A DNA stretch of 27,752 nucleotides, from the NCBI GenBank assembly GCA_018378255.1, contig JAGZXV010000051.1, positions 1 through 27,752 on the forward strand, written 5' to 3'. The notes under the pieces are model-generated. The model was not told the origin of the DNA, made no database searches, and saw only the letters and a program-made list of their open reading frames with translations. This DNA is from Clostridiaceae bacterium (GTDB lineage: Bacteria > Bacillota > Clostridia > Lachnospirales > Lachnospiraceae). A program made the translations under genes and the position numbers. Positions 20,929-27,752 of the stretch are shown piece after piece (the stretch's first letter is position 1; each line of letters starts with the position of its first letter).

Positions 20929-22534
20929 TTTTCTTTCCCTCCATTTCACGGGCCATTTGCAGCATCCTGTAAGCTTCCAGCATCATTGTATGCTTGGTGT
21001 AGTAATACGGCTTCCTCTTTTTCCAATCCTCACCCATTTCTGAGAGCATCTGCTCTTCTTGATGGATCATCTCCTTCATGATATCCTTGTCATATCTTGC
21101 TGGATCTGGTTTAATCTCCGTAAACTCCGCATCAACAACATTGTTTAGTTGATCTGTCTCCGGTTCTGGATGAGATTCCTCCTTACAAAACTCAGGTTTA
21201 TTTTCCTTCTCATGTAGTTCAGCCTGTATATTTTCTATCGCAATCACATTCCACATGCCCTGAATTGCGGCACATAGATAGAACCATTCGCACTCACCAA
21301 CCCATGTATTACCATCAAAAAACTGTATGTAATCCTGGAACAGGTTCATATGTGCTATGCCGTTCCCACATGGATCTGCAAAATACCATGCTTCTTTTCC
21401 AGCCAGCTGTTCTTTTAGCTGTTTTTCAGATTCATTAACTTGCAGAACTCTGTTCATATGATCCGCTGCAAACCATTCATGTTTAGATTCAATCAGTTTT
21501 CTTGCCGCTGCATCACAATATATCCCACGCAATTCATGTTCCATTTTCGGTACCGGCTGTTTAGTCTCTGTTTTACCCAGCCAGCCACACCGCCCATTAC
21601 AGTTCTCATCACACTGGCCGCAGCACTTCACCCCATCCGCTCCACAGCAGACGCAGTTCCCATATGGGCTTAATCCGGTGATACAGCCACGTTCTATTGG
21701 CGATAATTCCTCTTTCTGCACCTTTGCAGCGTTTTTCTCATTCTGCTGCTTTATTGCAGCATCTTTTTTGTTACCATGCCAATGCTGGTATTCCTTTTCC
21801 AAGCGGGAATTTTCAACATCAAAGAACGTTTCGCCTGCTTCTGTGTAGAAAACAGTGACCTCTGGCCGTTTCAACACTTTATAAGTCCAGCCCAAGGCTG
21901 TTACCTCACATTCTTTTTCGAAACTGGCATACCCTTCTGCCAAATAAGCTTTTACGATTTCAGCAATCATTGCTCCGTATGCATTATCAATACTCAGATC
22001 TCCATCCGTAAAATGCAGAACGATTCTTTCAGAAGGTTGTGACGTTACAATTTTTTCAGCCTGCTGGTTTATAGTATCCAGATCTGAAGGCATCTGATCT
22101 AAAAGTTGTGACGTTACAACTTTTTCGGCTTCTGTCTGCTCCTGCTTCCGCATTTCTTTCATTGCCTTCACCGACATATCCGGCCCGGTTTCCCTCCTCT
22201 GTTCCTCGGTCATGTAGGCCAGTTCCACAAGCTGGCTTTTGTTGTAGTCCCGGTATTGTTCTTCCAGATATGGTGAATTCCCGTCAATTGAGAATTTCCT
22301 GTTAACCTTGATACAGTTGGAAGCCCACCCCGGATCTCTGTGGTATTTATGTCTGACATATTCCTCGAAGTTTTTGTACCCCTCCTCAAGAAAAAGCTTA
22401 TCGTCCCGTATTCTTCTCAGCCAGTATCCGATTGCTACATATTCCCTGGCCGTTGTCATGAAGCTGGCCGCTATGTACTGTTCGGCATCAGCAAGGCTTA
22501 CAGGGCTGTCATAGTATCTTTTCACTTCCTCCAT
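20900..22534 (-). CDS. N-DUF3102-like phage protein with a Cys-rich knot
   Basis: The 544-aa protein has an N-terminal part (about 1-130) with 'TTAREYVAIGYWLRRIRDDKLFLEEGYKNFEEYVRHKYHRDPGWASNCIKVNRKF'. This resembles the DUF3102/ParB-HTH-like phage proteins that recur in Clostridia phages. Two copies of a short VTSQ segment follow (about residues 138-166). The middle has a Cys-rich knot, 'YGNCVCCGADGVKCCGQCDENCNGRCGW' (ten Cys). Then a domain with 'AWYFADPCGNGIAHMNLFQDYIQFFDGNTWVGECEWF' and a Glu-rich tail. AGGAGAGGGA precedes the start. Its role is unknown; a link to replication or partition is a guess from position. Confidence 0.75.
   Translation of the reverse strand: MEEVKRYYDSPVSLADAEQYIAASFMTTAREYVAIGYWLRRIRDDKLFLEEGYKNFEEYVRHKYHRDPGWASNCIKVNRKFSIDGNSPYLEEQYRDYNKSQLVELAYMTEEQRRETGPDMSVKAMKEMRKQEQTEAEKVVTSQLLDQMPSDLDTINQQAEKIVTSQPSERIVLHFTDGDLSIDNAYGAMIAEIVKAYLAEGYASFEKECEVTALGWTYKVLKRPEVTVFYTEAGETFFDVENSRLEKEYQHWHGNKKDAAIKQQNEKNAAKVQKEELSPIERGCITGLSPYGNCVCCGADGVKCCGQCDENCNGRCGWLGKTETKQPVPKMEHELRGIYCDAAARKLIESKHEWFAADHMNRVLQVNESEKQLKEQLAGKEAWYFADPCGNGIAHMNLFQDYIQFFDGNTWVGECEWFYLCAAIQGMWNVIAIENIQAELHEKENKPEFCKEESHPEPETDQLNNVVDAEFTEIKPDPARYDKDIMKEMIHQEEQMLSEMGEDWKKRKPYYYTKHTMMLEAYRMLQMAREMEGKKNGIVYSSNI
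22036..22119. repeat. Two copies of GTTGTGACGTTACAA in the 544-aa gene
   Basis: The 15-mer occurs at 22036-22050 and 22105-22119, 69 bases apart (23 codons, in frame), and encodes VTSQ each time. The core is nearly palindromic. Confidence 0.7.
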
Positions 22535-22688
22535 GTCCCTCTCCTCTCATACACCCAAAATGAATATGTAATTCCGTATGTCTCTTGGTTTTAATATAAA
22601 CATGGTCCCCGCTGATCTCCCGTCCGCAGATATAACAGATCTCCGGCTTCTCTGCTGGGGGGGCACTGTCTTTCTTTTTATTTACCAT
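22509..22688 (-). CDS. Small zinc-finger protein
   Basis: This 59-aa protein starts MVNKKKDSAPPAEKPEICYI. It has CYICGREISGDHVY and then 'HTELHIHFGC', which fits one zinc site (Cys, Cys, His, Cys). The ATG at 22688 has AAAGGTGG about ten bases upstream; a TTG at 22694 is also possible. It overlaps both neighbours, so it is in one operon with them. Confidence 0.75.
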   Translation of the reverse strand: MVNKKKDSAPPAEKPEICYICGREISGDHVYIKTKRHTELHIHFGCMRGEGHGGSEKIL

Positions 22689-23073
22689 TATCAAGCCACC
22701 TTTCCGCTACATCATGAATCCGCATCCGTAAGAAAATGACTAATCCTGTCAGCTGGTCGATGTCGTAACTCTGATAAACTGCCTGTTTAATTTCTGCCAT
22801 GAAACCATAGTTCTCAATCATCTGGTTGATTTCAGCGCAAACTGCACTGGCATCTTCCTTCCTGATTAGCAGTCCATAAAACACAGCCTCCTGCATCAAC
22901 TGGCATGTTGCTTCTTTCAATTCATTCCGCAGCCGTTCATATCCGCTCCGGTATTTTGTCCGGAGGAGTTCTTTAGGGACGTTCTCTTCATTCTTTTTCA
23001 ACTGGCTGAGCATTGCCATATATTGTTTTTTATCCACCTTTGTCATGTCCCATATATCCACTCTATCTATCAT
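22678..23073 (-). CDS. Helical protein of unknown function after the origin
   Basis: This 131-aa protein starts MIDRVDIWDMTKVDKKQYMA. It has several helices with 'YRSGYERLRNELKEATCQLMQEAVFYGLLIRKEDASAVCAEI' and 'YDIDQLTGLVIFLRMRIHDVAERWLDNGK'. GAGG lies seven bases before the ATG. It is the first gene after the iteron-rich tract, which makes an origin-linked role possible, but I do not recognise the family. Confidence 0.72.
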   Translation of the reverse strand: MIDRVDIWDMTKVDKKQYMAMLSQLKKNEENVPKELLRTKYRSGYERLRNELKEATCQLMQEAVFYGLLIRKEDASAVCAEINQMIENYGFMAEIKQAVYQSYDIDQLTGLVIFLRMRIHDVAERWLDNGK

Positions 23074-23083
23074 AATTTAACCT

Positions 23084-23358
23084 CAGTAACCTATTTTAAG
23101 GTTACTGTAACCCTTCTTTTTCCACTCGTGGGTTACCGCTCAAACCCGCATAAAATAAAGCTTTGCAGGGTAGAGTAACCTAAGTAACCCTATTTTTTTA
23201 ATCCCTTACGCGCGAGACAATTTTTTTATACAAATGTGTGAAAAATATTTTTTTATATATACAAGCGTGTTTTGGTGGGTTACTGGGTTACTCTGCCCCA
23301 AAAGCACCCGCAAACCCGCATAAACTCTAGCTTTTTACGGTAACCCATGCCGGGTTAC
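23084..23358. other. Iteron-rich tract, likely replication origin
   Basis: Ten copies of the core GTAACC/GGTTAC lie at 23086, 23100, 23107, 23131, 23175, 23184, 23278, 23286, 23340 and 23353, in both directions. Two form perfect inverted pairs: CAGTAACC/GGTTACTG at 23084-23107 and GTAACCC/GGGTTAC at 23340-23358. Between the two clusters is an AT-rich stretch (23217-23263) rich in T tracts and TATATATA, like a duplex-unwinding region. It is non-coding and lies directly downstream of the helicase gene. Confidence 0.72.
23141..23334. repeat. Direct repeat flanking the AT-rich centre
   Basis: CAAACCCGCATAAA occurs at 23141-23154 and 23311-23324. In each case AGCTTT follows at the same distance. 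The two copies lie on either side of the AT-rich stretch of the presumed origin. Confidence 0.8.
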
Positions 23359-23360
23359 TC

Positions 23361-25247
23361 TTACTTAAACGGAAGTTCCTCCTGGCCGTCCGGATCTGCT
23401 CCAACCTTCATAAATCCGTCCTTGTCCGTATCATCATTCAATTTCAGGAAAACACAGCGGACCTTATTCCCCTTGAAGCTTTTAAGCCGGTCCATCTTTT
23501 TCCCGCTGGATTCCGGCTGGATCAGCTCCTTACGGTTTGCCCAGGATAAGAAGGATGTCCGGGAAAAACCGCCGTCTCTGCATAAAGCGGTAAAGGCTGT
23601 GGTATAAATGACCGCATAGCCGTTTTCGATTATCCCCCATTTCTCCACGTTTTCATTGTTCGTGTCAAATCTGGCCGGATTCATGGCAATCTTGTCCAGC
23701 AGGAACTGGTAGCACCGTTCATTGTCTGAAAGCTCGTCGCGGTCCACCAGAACCTCCCTGGCCTCTTCCAGGCTTATGTACCGGCCGTCCTTAAATAAAT
23801 AGTCCGTTACCAGTTTATCCGCCGTCAAAACGATGGAAAGGGACAGGCTCTGTTTCTGCATCTTGTCATCATCTGCCAGCTGGCGGAGAAATCCCTGCTG
23901 GATCTCCCGGACCTTATCCCAGCCCAGGTCCTTCAGGACATCTATAAAATCCCGGCCTGCATGTCCATAGTTGTGTTTTACCAGTTCCGCAGTAACTCCA
24001 GGATCGTCAAAAACCTTCTGGCCGCACTCAATCTCTAAGATTCGGTTAATGGCCCCTCCCTGGGTCACATAGGAACTTAAAGGGCGCTCCCCGTTTGTCA
24101 GAATACAGTTTTTCCAATGGCTCTCCCGGTTCAGCCCCAGCTCTTTATTGGAACGGGTTTTCCCCTTTCCGGAACACAGGTCATAGACCAGGCCTTCGAA
24201 ATTATCCTCAATTTTCCGGTTCTTTTTACTGGTATCATCCAGAATCAGGGGAAGATGGTTTAAAAGGTCACAGATGGCCTCCAGGCCCACCTCCGTCCCT
24301 TTATAATCCTTGATATAGGCACTCTCATCCGGATCTGCCCATACAGATGCCGCAAGCATCAGATCCACCGTTTTTCCGCCTTCCGTTTCTCCCCATAAGT
24401 CTACAAAGTAGGGAAGACCCCCAAGCGGCTGAACCAGCGCACTGGAAAAGGATGCCGCCAGCATAAACTTTATTTCCAGCCTGCCGGCCCGGCGCAGCTG
24501 CGCCACATGCTCATACCATTTATTCCGGCTTCCAGCAGGGGCCACACTTTCCGCAATCTGACGGAAACGTGCATCCCCGTCAAAGATAATTTCCGTATCA
24601 TAAGGCAGAAAACCTCCGCGGACCCATCCAAGCTTTGAGGTGGAAAACTGGACTGCGATATGCTCCTCATTCGCATTTTCCACATCCGCCAGATACCGCA
24701 CCAGGTACTTGGCGTTTTCCGATGTGACCGCAATCCCCCGGCCAGATAAAGATACAATCTTATTGGCAGAGGTTACCATGGTTTTTGGCACGATAATCTC
24801 CTCCCATCGGCCGTTGCGTTTATATGCCAGCTTGATCTGCTCCTCCCCGGTCTCCAGGTTCTTCATCCGCTCAACCGGCAGGATCGGATGATAGCAGGCC
24901 AGCACGTCGGTGTAGCCTGTGGACGGATTATTCAGATAAATCCCGTTCTCCGATGCAATCCACTGCTTGCACTGCATGTTGTCATACGGGCCGGAAAAGT
25001 TCGTCCACTGCTCCAGGGAACAGGGCTGGCTCTTCCGCTCACGCTCCCGGCGCCTCATCTCACGCTCCACTCTCTTGTATGCCTTCACCATCTCCTGGAA
25101 CTTCCTCTTAACCCCCAACTCCGCCGCCCGGTCTTCCAAAGACAGAAGGAGCCTTGATTTATACAGTTCGTCTTCCTGGTCGAATGCTTCTGTCAGAACA
25201 TCATCTGAAAGGACTGTCTCCGCCGTTAATTCATTCAGCGGCACCAT
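23361..25247 (-). CDS. DUF927-family phage helicase
   Basis: This 628-aa protein has a charged N-terminal helix part (about 30-75), then the DUF927 region with 'WGWVRGG'-like 'SKLGWVRGGFLPYDTEIIF'. The ATPase part shows Walker A GETEGGKT at about 286-293 and Walker B LILDD at about 334-338, then 'TNGERPLSSYVTQGGAINRILEIE'. DUF927 proteins act as replicative or superfamily III-like helicases in phages and mobile elements. It follows the CHC2 primase fragment and overlaps it by 13 bases, so both are likely one replication unit. The C-terminal part ends 'GADPDGQEELPFK'. Confidence 0.9.
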   Translation of the reverse strand: MVPLNELTAETVLSDDVLTEAFDQEDELYKSRLLLSLEDRAAELGVKRKFQEMVKAYKRVEREMRRRERERKSQPCSLEQWTNFSGPYDNMQCKQWIASENGIYLNNPSTGYTDVLACYHPILPVERMKNLETGEEQIKLAYKRNGRWEEIIVPKTMVTSANKIVSLSGRGIAVTSENAKYLVRYLADVENANEEHIAVQFSTSKLGWVRGGFLPYDTEIIFDGDARFRQIAESVAPAGSRNKWYEHVAQLRRAGRLEIKFMLAASFSSALVQPLGGLPYFVDLWGETEGGKTVDLMLAASVWADPDESAYIKDYKGTEVGLEAICDLLNHLPLILDDTSKKNRKIEDNFEGLVYDLCSGKGKTRSNKELGLNRESHWKNCILTNGERPLSSYVTQGGAINRILEIECGQKVFDDPGVTAELVKHNYGHAGRDFIDVLKDLGWDKVREIQQGFLRQLADDDKMQKQSLSLSIVLTADKLVTDYLFKDGRYISLEEAREVLVDRDELSDNERCYQFLLDKIAMNPARFDTNNENVEKWGIIENGYAVIYTTAFTALCRDGGFSRTSFLSWANRKELIQPESSGKKMDRLKSFKGNKVRCVFLKLNDDTDKDGFMKVGADPDGQEELPFK

Positions 25248-25750
25248 GCTCCCACCCCGCTTTCCATTTCATTTAATTCTGCCTGCACATAAAGCTGGTA
25301 CTGCAGGGCATTGCAGCAGTCTGTCCAGATATCGCTGAAAGGCTCTGAGCGCTCCATATATGACCGGTAGACGCTGATAAGCATGTTGTTCAGATATTTC
25401 TGCTCTGCAAGCCGTTCCTGTCTCTTCCGGCGCATTTCCTGCTGTTTCCGAGCCTTATAGACCGTTAACCGGCTGGAGAATGTCGGCTTCTTATATTCCC
25501 CTCCCAGGCTCTGGAAGGCGGTCTTGAAATCCACGTCATCCATCATCTGAACAAAATCAAAGATATCGCCGTTGGCCCCGCAGGCATGGCAGTGAAAATC
25601 TTTCTCATACACCTTCAATGACGGCTCGCGGTCGCCCTGATGGAACGGGCAGGGAATGAACCCCGCCCGCGTTGGATGGAACCCGTACCGCTCCACAATG
25701 TCCCTCATTCTGTAAGCCGATTTAATCTCCTCAGCTGTCAACCGGTTCAC
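25235..25750 (-). CDS. CHC2 zinc-finger primase-like protein
   Basis: This 171-aa protein starts MNRLTAEEIKSAYRMRDIVE. The DnaG-type zinc finger uses Cys34, His37, Cys54 and Cys57 (CPFHQGDREPS ... FHCHACGANGDIFDFV). There is no Toprim catalytic domain after it, only a charged helix (about 95-125) and a short C-terminal part. It may supply template binding to the DUF927 helicase or a host primase. It overlaps both neighbours. Confidence 0.9.
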   Translation of the reverse strand: MNRLTAEEIKSAYRMRDIVERYGFHPTRAGFIPCPFHQGDREPSLKVYEKDFHCHACGANGDIFDFVQMMDDVDFKTAFQSLGGEYKKPTFSSRLTVYKARKQQEMRRKRQERLAEQKYLNNMLISVYRSYMERSEPFSDIWTDCCNALQYQLYVQAELNEMESGVGAWCR

Positions 25751-26240
25751 CTCCCAGCAGTTCTATAATCTTTCTGCCGGTCTCCTCCTTCTCACAGAAC
25801 AAGAACCGGCAGCCATATTTCCGTTGAAAAGTGCACAGAATCTTATACAGTTTATCCCCGGTTGTCGCCTTGGTTTCCCATTCCTCCCAGCAGCCGGTTT
25901 CCGCATTTTTCACCCGCTTATGCCGCCTGGGATTGTCCCACCAGATTACATCCTCCAGGCATTCGATCCCTTTCCCATGCTCACATAAAATAATCATCTC
26001 AATTCCGTGCTCCTGTGCACGCAGCATCTCGTCCCGGAACCGGTTGTGTCCCTGGCATACATTGCTGCACAGTTCATTCAGGTTCTGTTTCCTGTCTATA
26101 ATCACCCGGGGATTGTCAAGGTTCATGTAATCCCCGACATATAGTTTTGATATGAAATGGTCCACGCCCTGCCGGTCGAATTCTGCTACAATCTTCTGGA
26201 TGGCACGGGCCTTCTCACGCGAATCTATCTGTATATTCAA
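25731..26240 (-). CDS. ERCC4-type nuclease, TTG start
   Basis: This 169-aa nuclease starts at a TTG (26240-26238) with AGAGGTGA five bases upstream; a longer frame to 26285 would overlap the SSB end. Motifs are 'IQIDSREKARAIQKI', GDY at 'KLYVGDYMNL' and the active-site stretch 'VIIDRKQNLNEL' (Asp-Arg-Lys, where XPF/Mus81 have Glu-Arg-Lys). ERCC4 nucleases cut branched DNA. With ERF and SSB directly upstream it fits a recombination module that resolves replication or annealing intermediates. Confidence 0.88.
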   Translation of the reverse strand: MNIQIDSREKARAIQKIVAEFDRQGVDHFISKLYVGDYMNLDNPRVIIDRKQNLNELCSNVCQGHNRFRDEMLRAQEHGIEMIILCEHGKGIECLEDVIWWDNPRRHKRVKNAETGCWEEWETKATTGDKLYKILCTFQRKYGCRFLFCEKEETGRKIIELLGGEPVDS

Positions 26241-26250
26241 GCAGTCACCT

Positions 26251-26670
26251 CTAGTTGAAGGGCAGGCCTTCATCCTCCACTCCATCCGGGATGTTCATGA
26301 ATCCATCACCAATGGCACTTGCAGGAGCAGGCCTCTGCTGTTCTTCCGTAGATATCCCCCTGCTCTCCACAAACTCCACATTTTCCGCTATCACATCTGT
26401 GGTATACACCTTGATGCCTTCCTGGTTTGTATAGGATCCTGTCTGGATCCTCCCGTTAAGCCCAACCCTCTGTCCTTTCCGGAAATATTTCTCTAAAAAT
26501 TCTGCCGTCTTCCCAAAAGCAACGCAGGAGATAAAGTCTGCATCCTCTCCTCCGTCTTTACGGTATCTGCGGTCAACGGCAAGGGTAAATCTGGCTACCG
26601 TCGAACCTCCGTCCGTATATCTGACATCCGGATCCCTGGTAAACCGCCCCACCAGCTGTACACTATTCAT
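26251..26670 (-). CDS. ssb: Single-stranded DNA-binding protein
   Basis: This 139-aa protein starts MNSVQLVGRFTRDPDVRYTD. The OB fold with 'STVARFTLAVDRRY', 'DFISCVAFGKTAEFLEKYFRKGQRVGLNGRIQTGSY' and the acidic end 'EDEGLPFN' is the bacterial SSB pattern. The tip resembles the usual D-D-D-I-P-F motif for partner binding. GGAGGAAC fixes the ATG at 26670, which overlaps the ERF stop. It coats phage DNA during replication and annealing. Confidence 0.96.
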   Translation of the reverse strand: MNSVQLVGRFTRDPDVRYTDGGSTVARFTLAVDRRYRKDGGEDADFISCVAFGKTAEFLEKYFRKGQRVGLNGRIQTGSYTNQEGIKVYTTDVIAENVEFVESRGISTEEQQRPAPASAIGDGFMNIPDGVEDEGLPFN

Positions 26671-27319
26671 TTTTCGGTTCCTCCTTCTCATAAAGTTTCA
26701 GCTTTTCCATACAGTCCTTGTACTGGACAACCGACATATCTGAAATATCTTTGATTTTATATATCGCCAGGATCTTTTCCATTTTCAGTCCCTTGCTGCT
26801 GTATTTCCCAATCAGGTCTTTAACGGATTCAATCATCGGCTGTGATACTTTTTCTGCCTGGTCTGATCCAGAGGTCTTTTTACTGCCTGGAGCCTTTCCT
26901 GAAGGAGGCTTTCTTCCGCTTCCGTTTGAGTTGTCCTGATTATCCGTATCCTTCACATCATCAATACAGAACAGCCCGTTTAGGGCGTATTTCCTTGCGT
27001 AACTGCTTGTGCTTCCGGTCACCTGCGAGACATCCATCCCCTTCTTGACCTGCTCTTCCCTGGCATATGCCGAGTTTTCCACCACCTCGCTGGATTCACA
27101 GTCCACGAATCTTGCCGTGGCCTTTATGTAATACCGGTCACCAATCAGAACAAGTTCATCCCCGACAACCAGGGCCGCCTTCACTTCCTTCAGCAGGGGT
27201 TTGGCCGCCTCCTGGATATCCTCACAGTTCCTGTAATAATAGTCTCCGAACTTATTGTACTGGTTTTTCGGTGCCTTTAAGCCAGACTGGACCTGCTGGA
27301 GCTTCTCATAAACATTCAT
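26663..27319 (-). CDS. erf: ERF-family single-strand annealing protein
   Basis: This 218-aa protein starts MNVYEKLQQVQSGLKAPKNQ and has 'KFGDYYYRNCEDIQEAAKPLLKEVKAAL'. It then shows 'VENSAYAREEQVKKGMDVSQVTGSTSSYARKYALNGLFCIDD', the clear ERF signature. A low-complexity Ser/Gly/Lys linker follows at about 130-155, then a C-terminal helical part. It pairs complementary single strands and is likely used in phage DNA recombination or circularisation. GGAGGATTAG precedes the start. Confidence 0.95.
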   Translation of the reverse strand: MNVYEKLQQVQSGLKAPKNQYNKFGDYYYRNCEDIQEAAKPLLKEVKAALVVGDELVLIGDRYYIKATARFVDCESSEVVENSAYAREEQVKKGMDVSQVTGSTSSYARKYALNGLFCIDDVKDTDNQDNSNGSGRKPPSGKAPGSKKTSGSDQAEKVSQPMIESVKDLIGKYSSKGLKMEKILAIYKIKDISDMSVVQYKDCMEKLKLYEKEEPKNE

Positions 27320-27322
27320 GAT

Positions 27323-27541
27323 CTAATCCTCCCCTTCATCCAGCTTAATGATCGTGTCATTGGCCGCATACTTAATCAGGGAAGAGGCTAAATCCCTGAC
27401 ACAGATAAATCCCCCTGCTTTGGACAGAAGCTGCTCCAGCAGGTCGGCAGCCTCAGAATCAATACGGATAATCCCTTCTCCCCTGGCGCCGCGGCTGATT
27501 TTCGTATCCAGCTTCCGCTTTACGGTAATTACATTTGGCAT
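27323..27541 (-). CDS. Small protein of unknown function
   Basis: This 72-aa protein starts MPNVITVKRKLDTKISRGAR and continues 'GEGIIRIDSEAADLLEQLLSKAGGFICVRDLASSLIKYAANDTI'. The pattern 'IRIDSEAADLLEQL' is like the ribbon-helix-helix-style short proteins of phage early regions. Its ATG overlaps the previous stop. The role is unknown. Confidence 0.75.
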   Translation of the reverse strand: MPNVITVKRKLDTKISRGARGEGIIRIDSEAADLLEQLLSKAGGFICVRDLASSLIKYAANDTIIKLDEGED

Positions 27542-27738
27542 CAGGAAACCACCTCCACTTCTTCCTCCGGTTTCCAGGAAAAATCAGCCTGAACCGCTCC
27601 GGCATGGCAGCGGACCGTCACCTTCTTAATACCCGGGACCACTTCATCTACTGTAAATTTCACCCAGTTGTCATAATCACCATACTGGATGTTGATAATC
27701 TGGCCTGCCTGCAGGTCTTTCACTTGTCTTATCATCAT
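27541..27738 (-). CDS. Small beta-rich early protein
   Basis: This 65-aa protein starts MMIRQVKDLQAGQIINIQYG and continues 'DYDNWVKFTVDEVVPGIKKVTVRCHAGAVQADFSWKPEEEVEVV'. It looks like one small barrel. GGAGG precedes the ATG at 27738. The gene is complete, but the operon continues off the right edge. No function is known to me. Confidence 0.75.
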   Translation of the reverse strand: MMIRQVKDLQAGQIINIQYGDYDNWVKFTVDEVVPGIKKVTVRCHAGAVQADFSWKPEEEVEVVS

Positions 27739-27752
27739 TCAATCCTCCAAAA

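Noticed and set aside
20900..22534. 544-aa protein as a true ParB
   Set aside because: Only the N-terminal part is loosely HTH-like. No ParB nucleotide-binding motif is visible and no ParA partner is present.
1..27752. tRNA, rRNA or CRISPR array
   Set aside because: No cloverleaf, rRNA core or regularly spaced repeats were seen. The origin repeats are too short and unevenly spaced to be CRISPR.

Overview
The window is part of a temperate phage or prophage with a contractile (PBSX/XkdK-type) tail. The host is most likely a moderate-GC Clostridia bacterium, probably Lachnospiraceae. The evidence is the gene order and families: ERF, SSB, CHC2 primase and a DUF927 helicase; an SPP1-type portal with a MuF/gp7 minor head protein; a GP20-type scaffold; XkdK, XkdM and XkdN tail genes; and a LysM baseplate protein. 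GGAGG-type ribosome sites are strong and TTG starts recur. No integrase, main lysogeny switch or lysis module lies in the window, so both ends of the element are missing. I saw no rRNA, tRNA or CRISPR array.

Almost everything reads on the minus strand, so transcription runs from high to low coordinates. From 27738 to about 20740 is the early module: two small genes, ERF recombinase, SSB, a TTG-started ERCC4 nuclease, a CHC2 zinc-finger primase fragment and a DUF927 helicase. A 275-bp non-coding tract (23084-23358) follows, with ten copies of a GGTTAC/GTAACC core around an AT-rich centre, which looks like a replication origin. Next come two small genes, a 544-aa N-DUF3102-like protein with a Cys-rich knot, a small HTH protein and a Dam-type methylase. 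From 19956 to 17978 is a run of eight tightly packed small unknown genes, two of them under 60 aa. A short motif, AAATG[TC]TAA on the plus strand, recurs at four of the junctions. A RinA/ArpU-like late regulator (17580-17975) ends this region.

From about 17466 to 16402 lies the oddest region. A plus-strand mini-operon runs against all other genes. It has a near-consensus promoter whose spacer is a 20-bp palindrome, two tiny hydrophobic peptides (37 and 30 aa), a 63-aa Xre-type regulator and its own terminator. An AT-rich 125-aa gene on the other strand points into it, and the first clear minus-strand terminator below that gene lies beyond the whole cassette.

From 16374 to 1 is the late operon: small and large terminase, portal, MuF minor head protein, two small accessory genes with a frame-broken remnant, scaffold, capsid, three head-tail connector genes, tail terminator, a 60-aa protein, sheath, tube, tail chaperone with a canonical A AAA AAC frameshift site, a choline-binding-repeat moron with its own promoter and terminator, tape measure, LysM protein, baseplate hub and the start of an XkdR-like gene. 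Several intrinsic terminators with a related 3' arm (GGTGCTTTT) sit inside the late transcription path, which suggests antitermination or leaky moron terminators.

The best candidates for something undescribed are the plus-strand mini-operon, the MuF protein with a JAB/JAMM-like C-terminal domain and its downstream small genes, and the iteron-type origin. No stretch longer than 300 bases lacks a gene or a described element.
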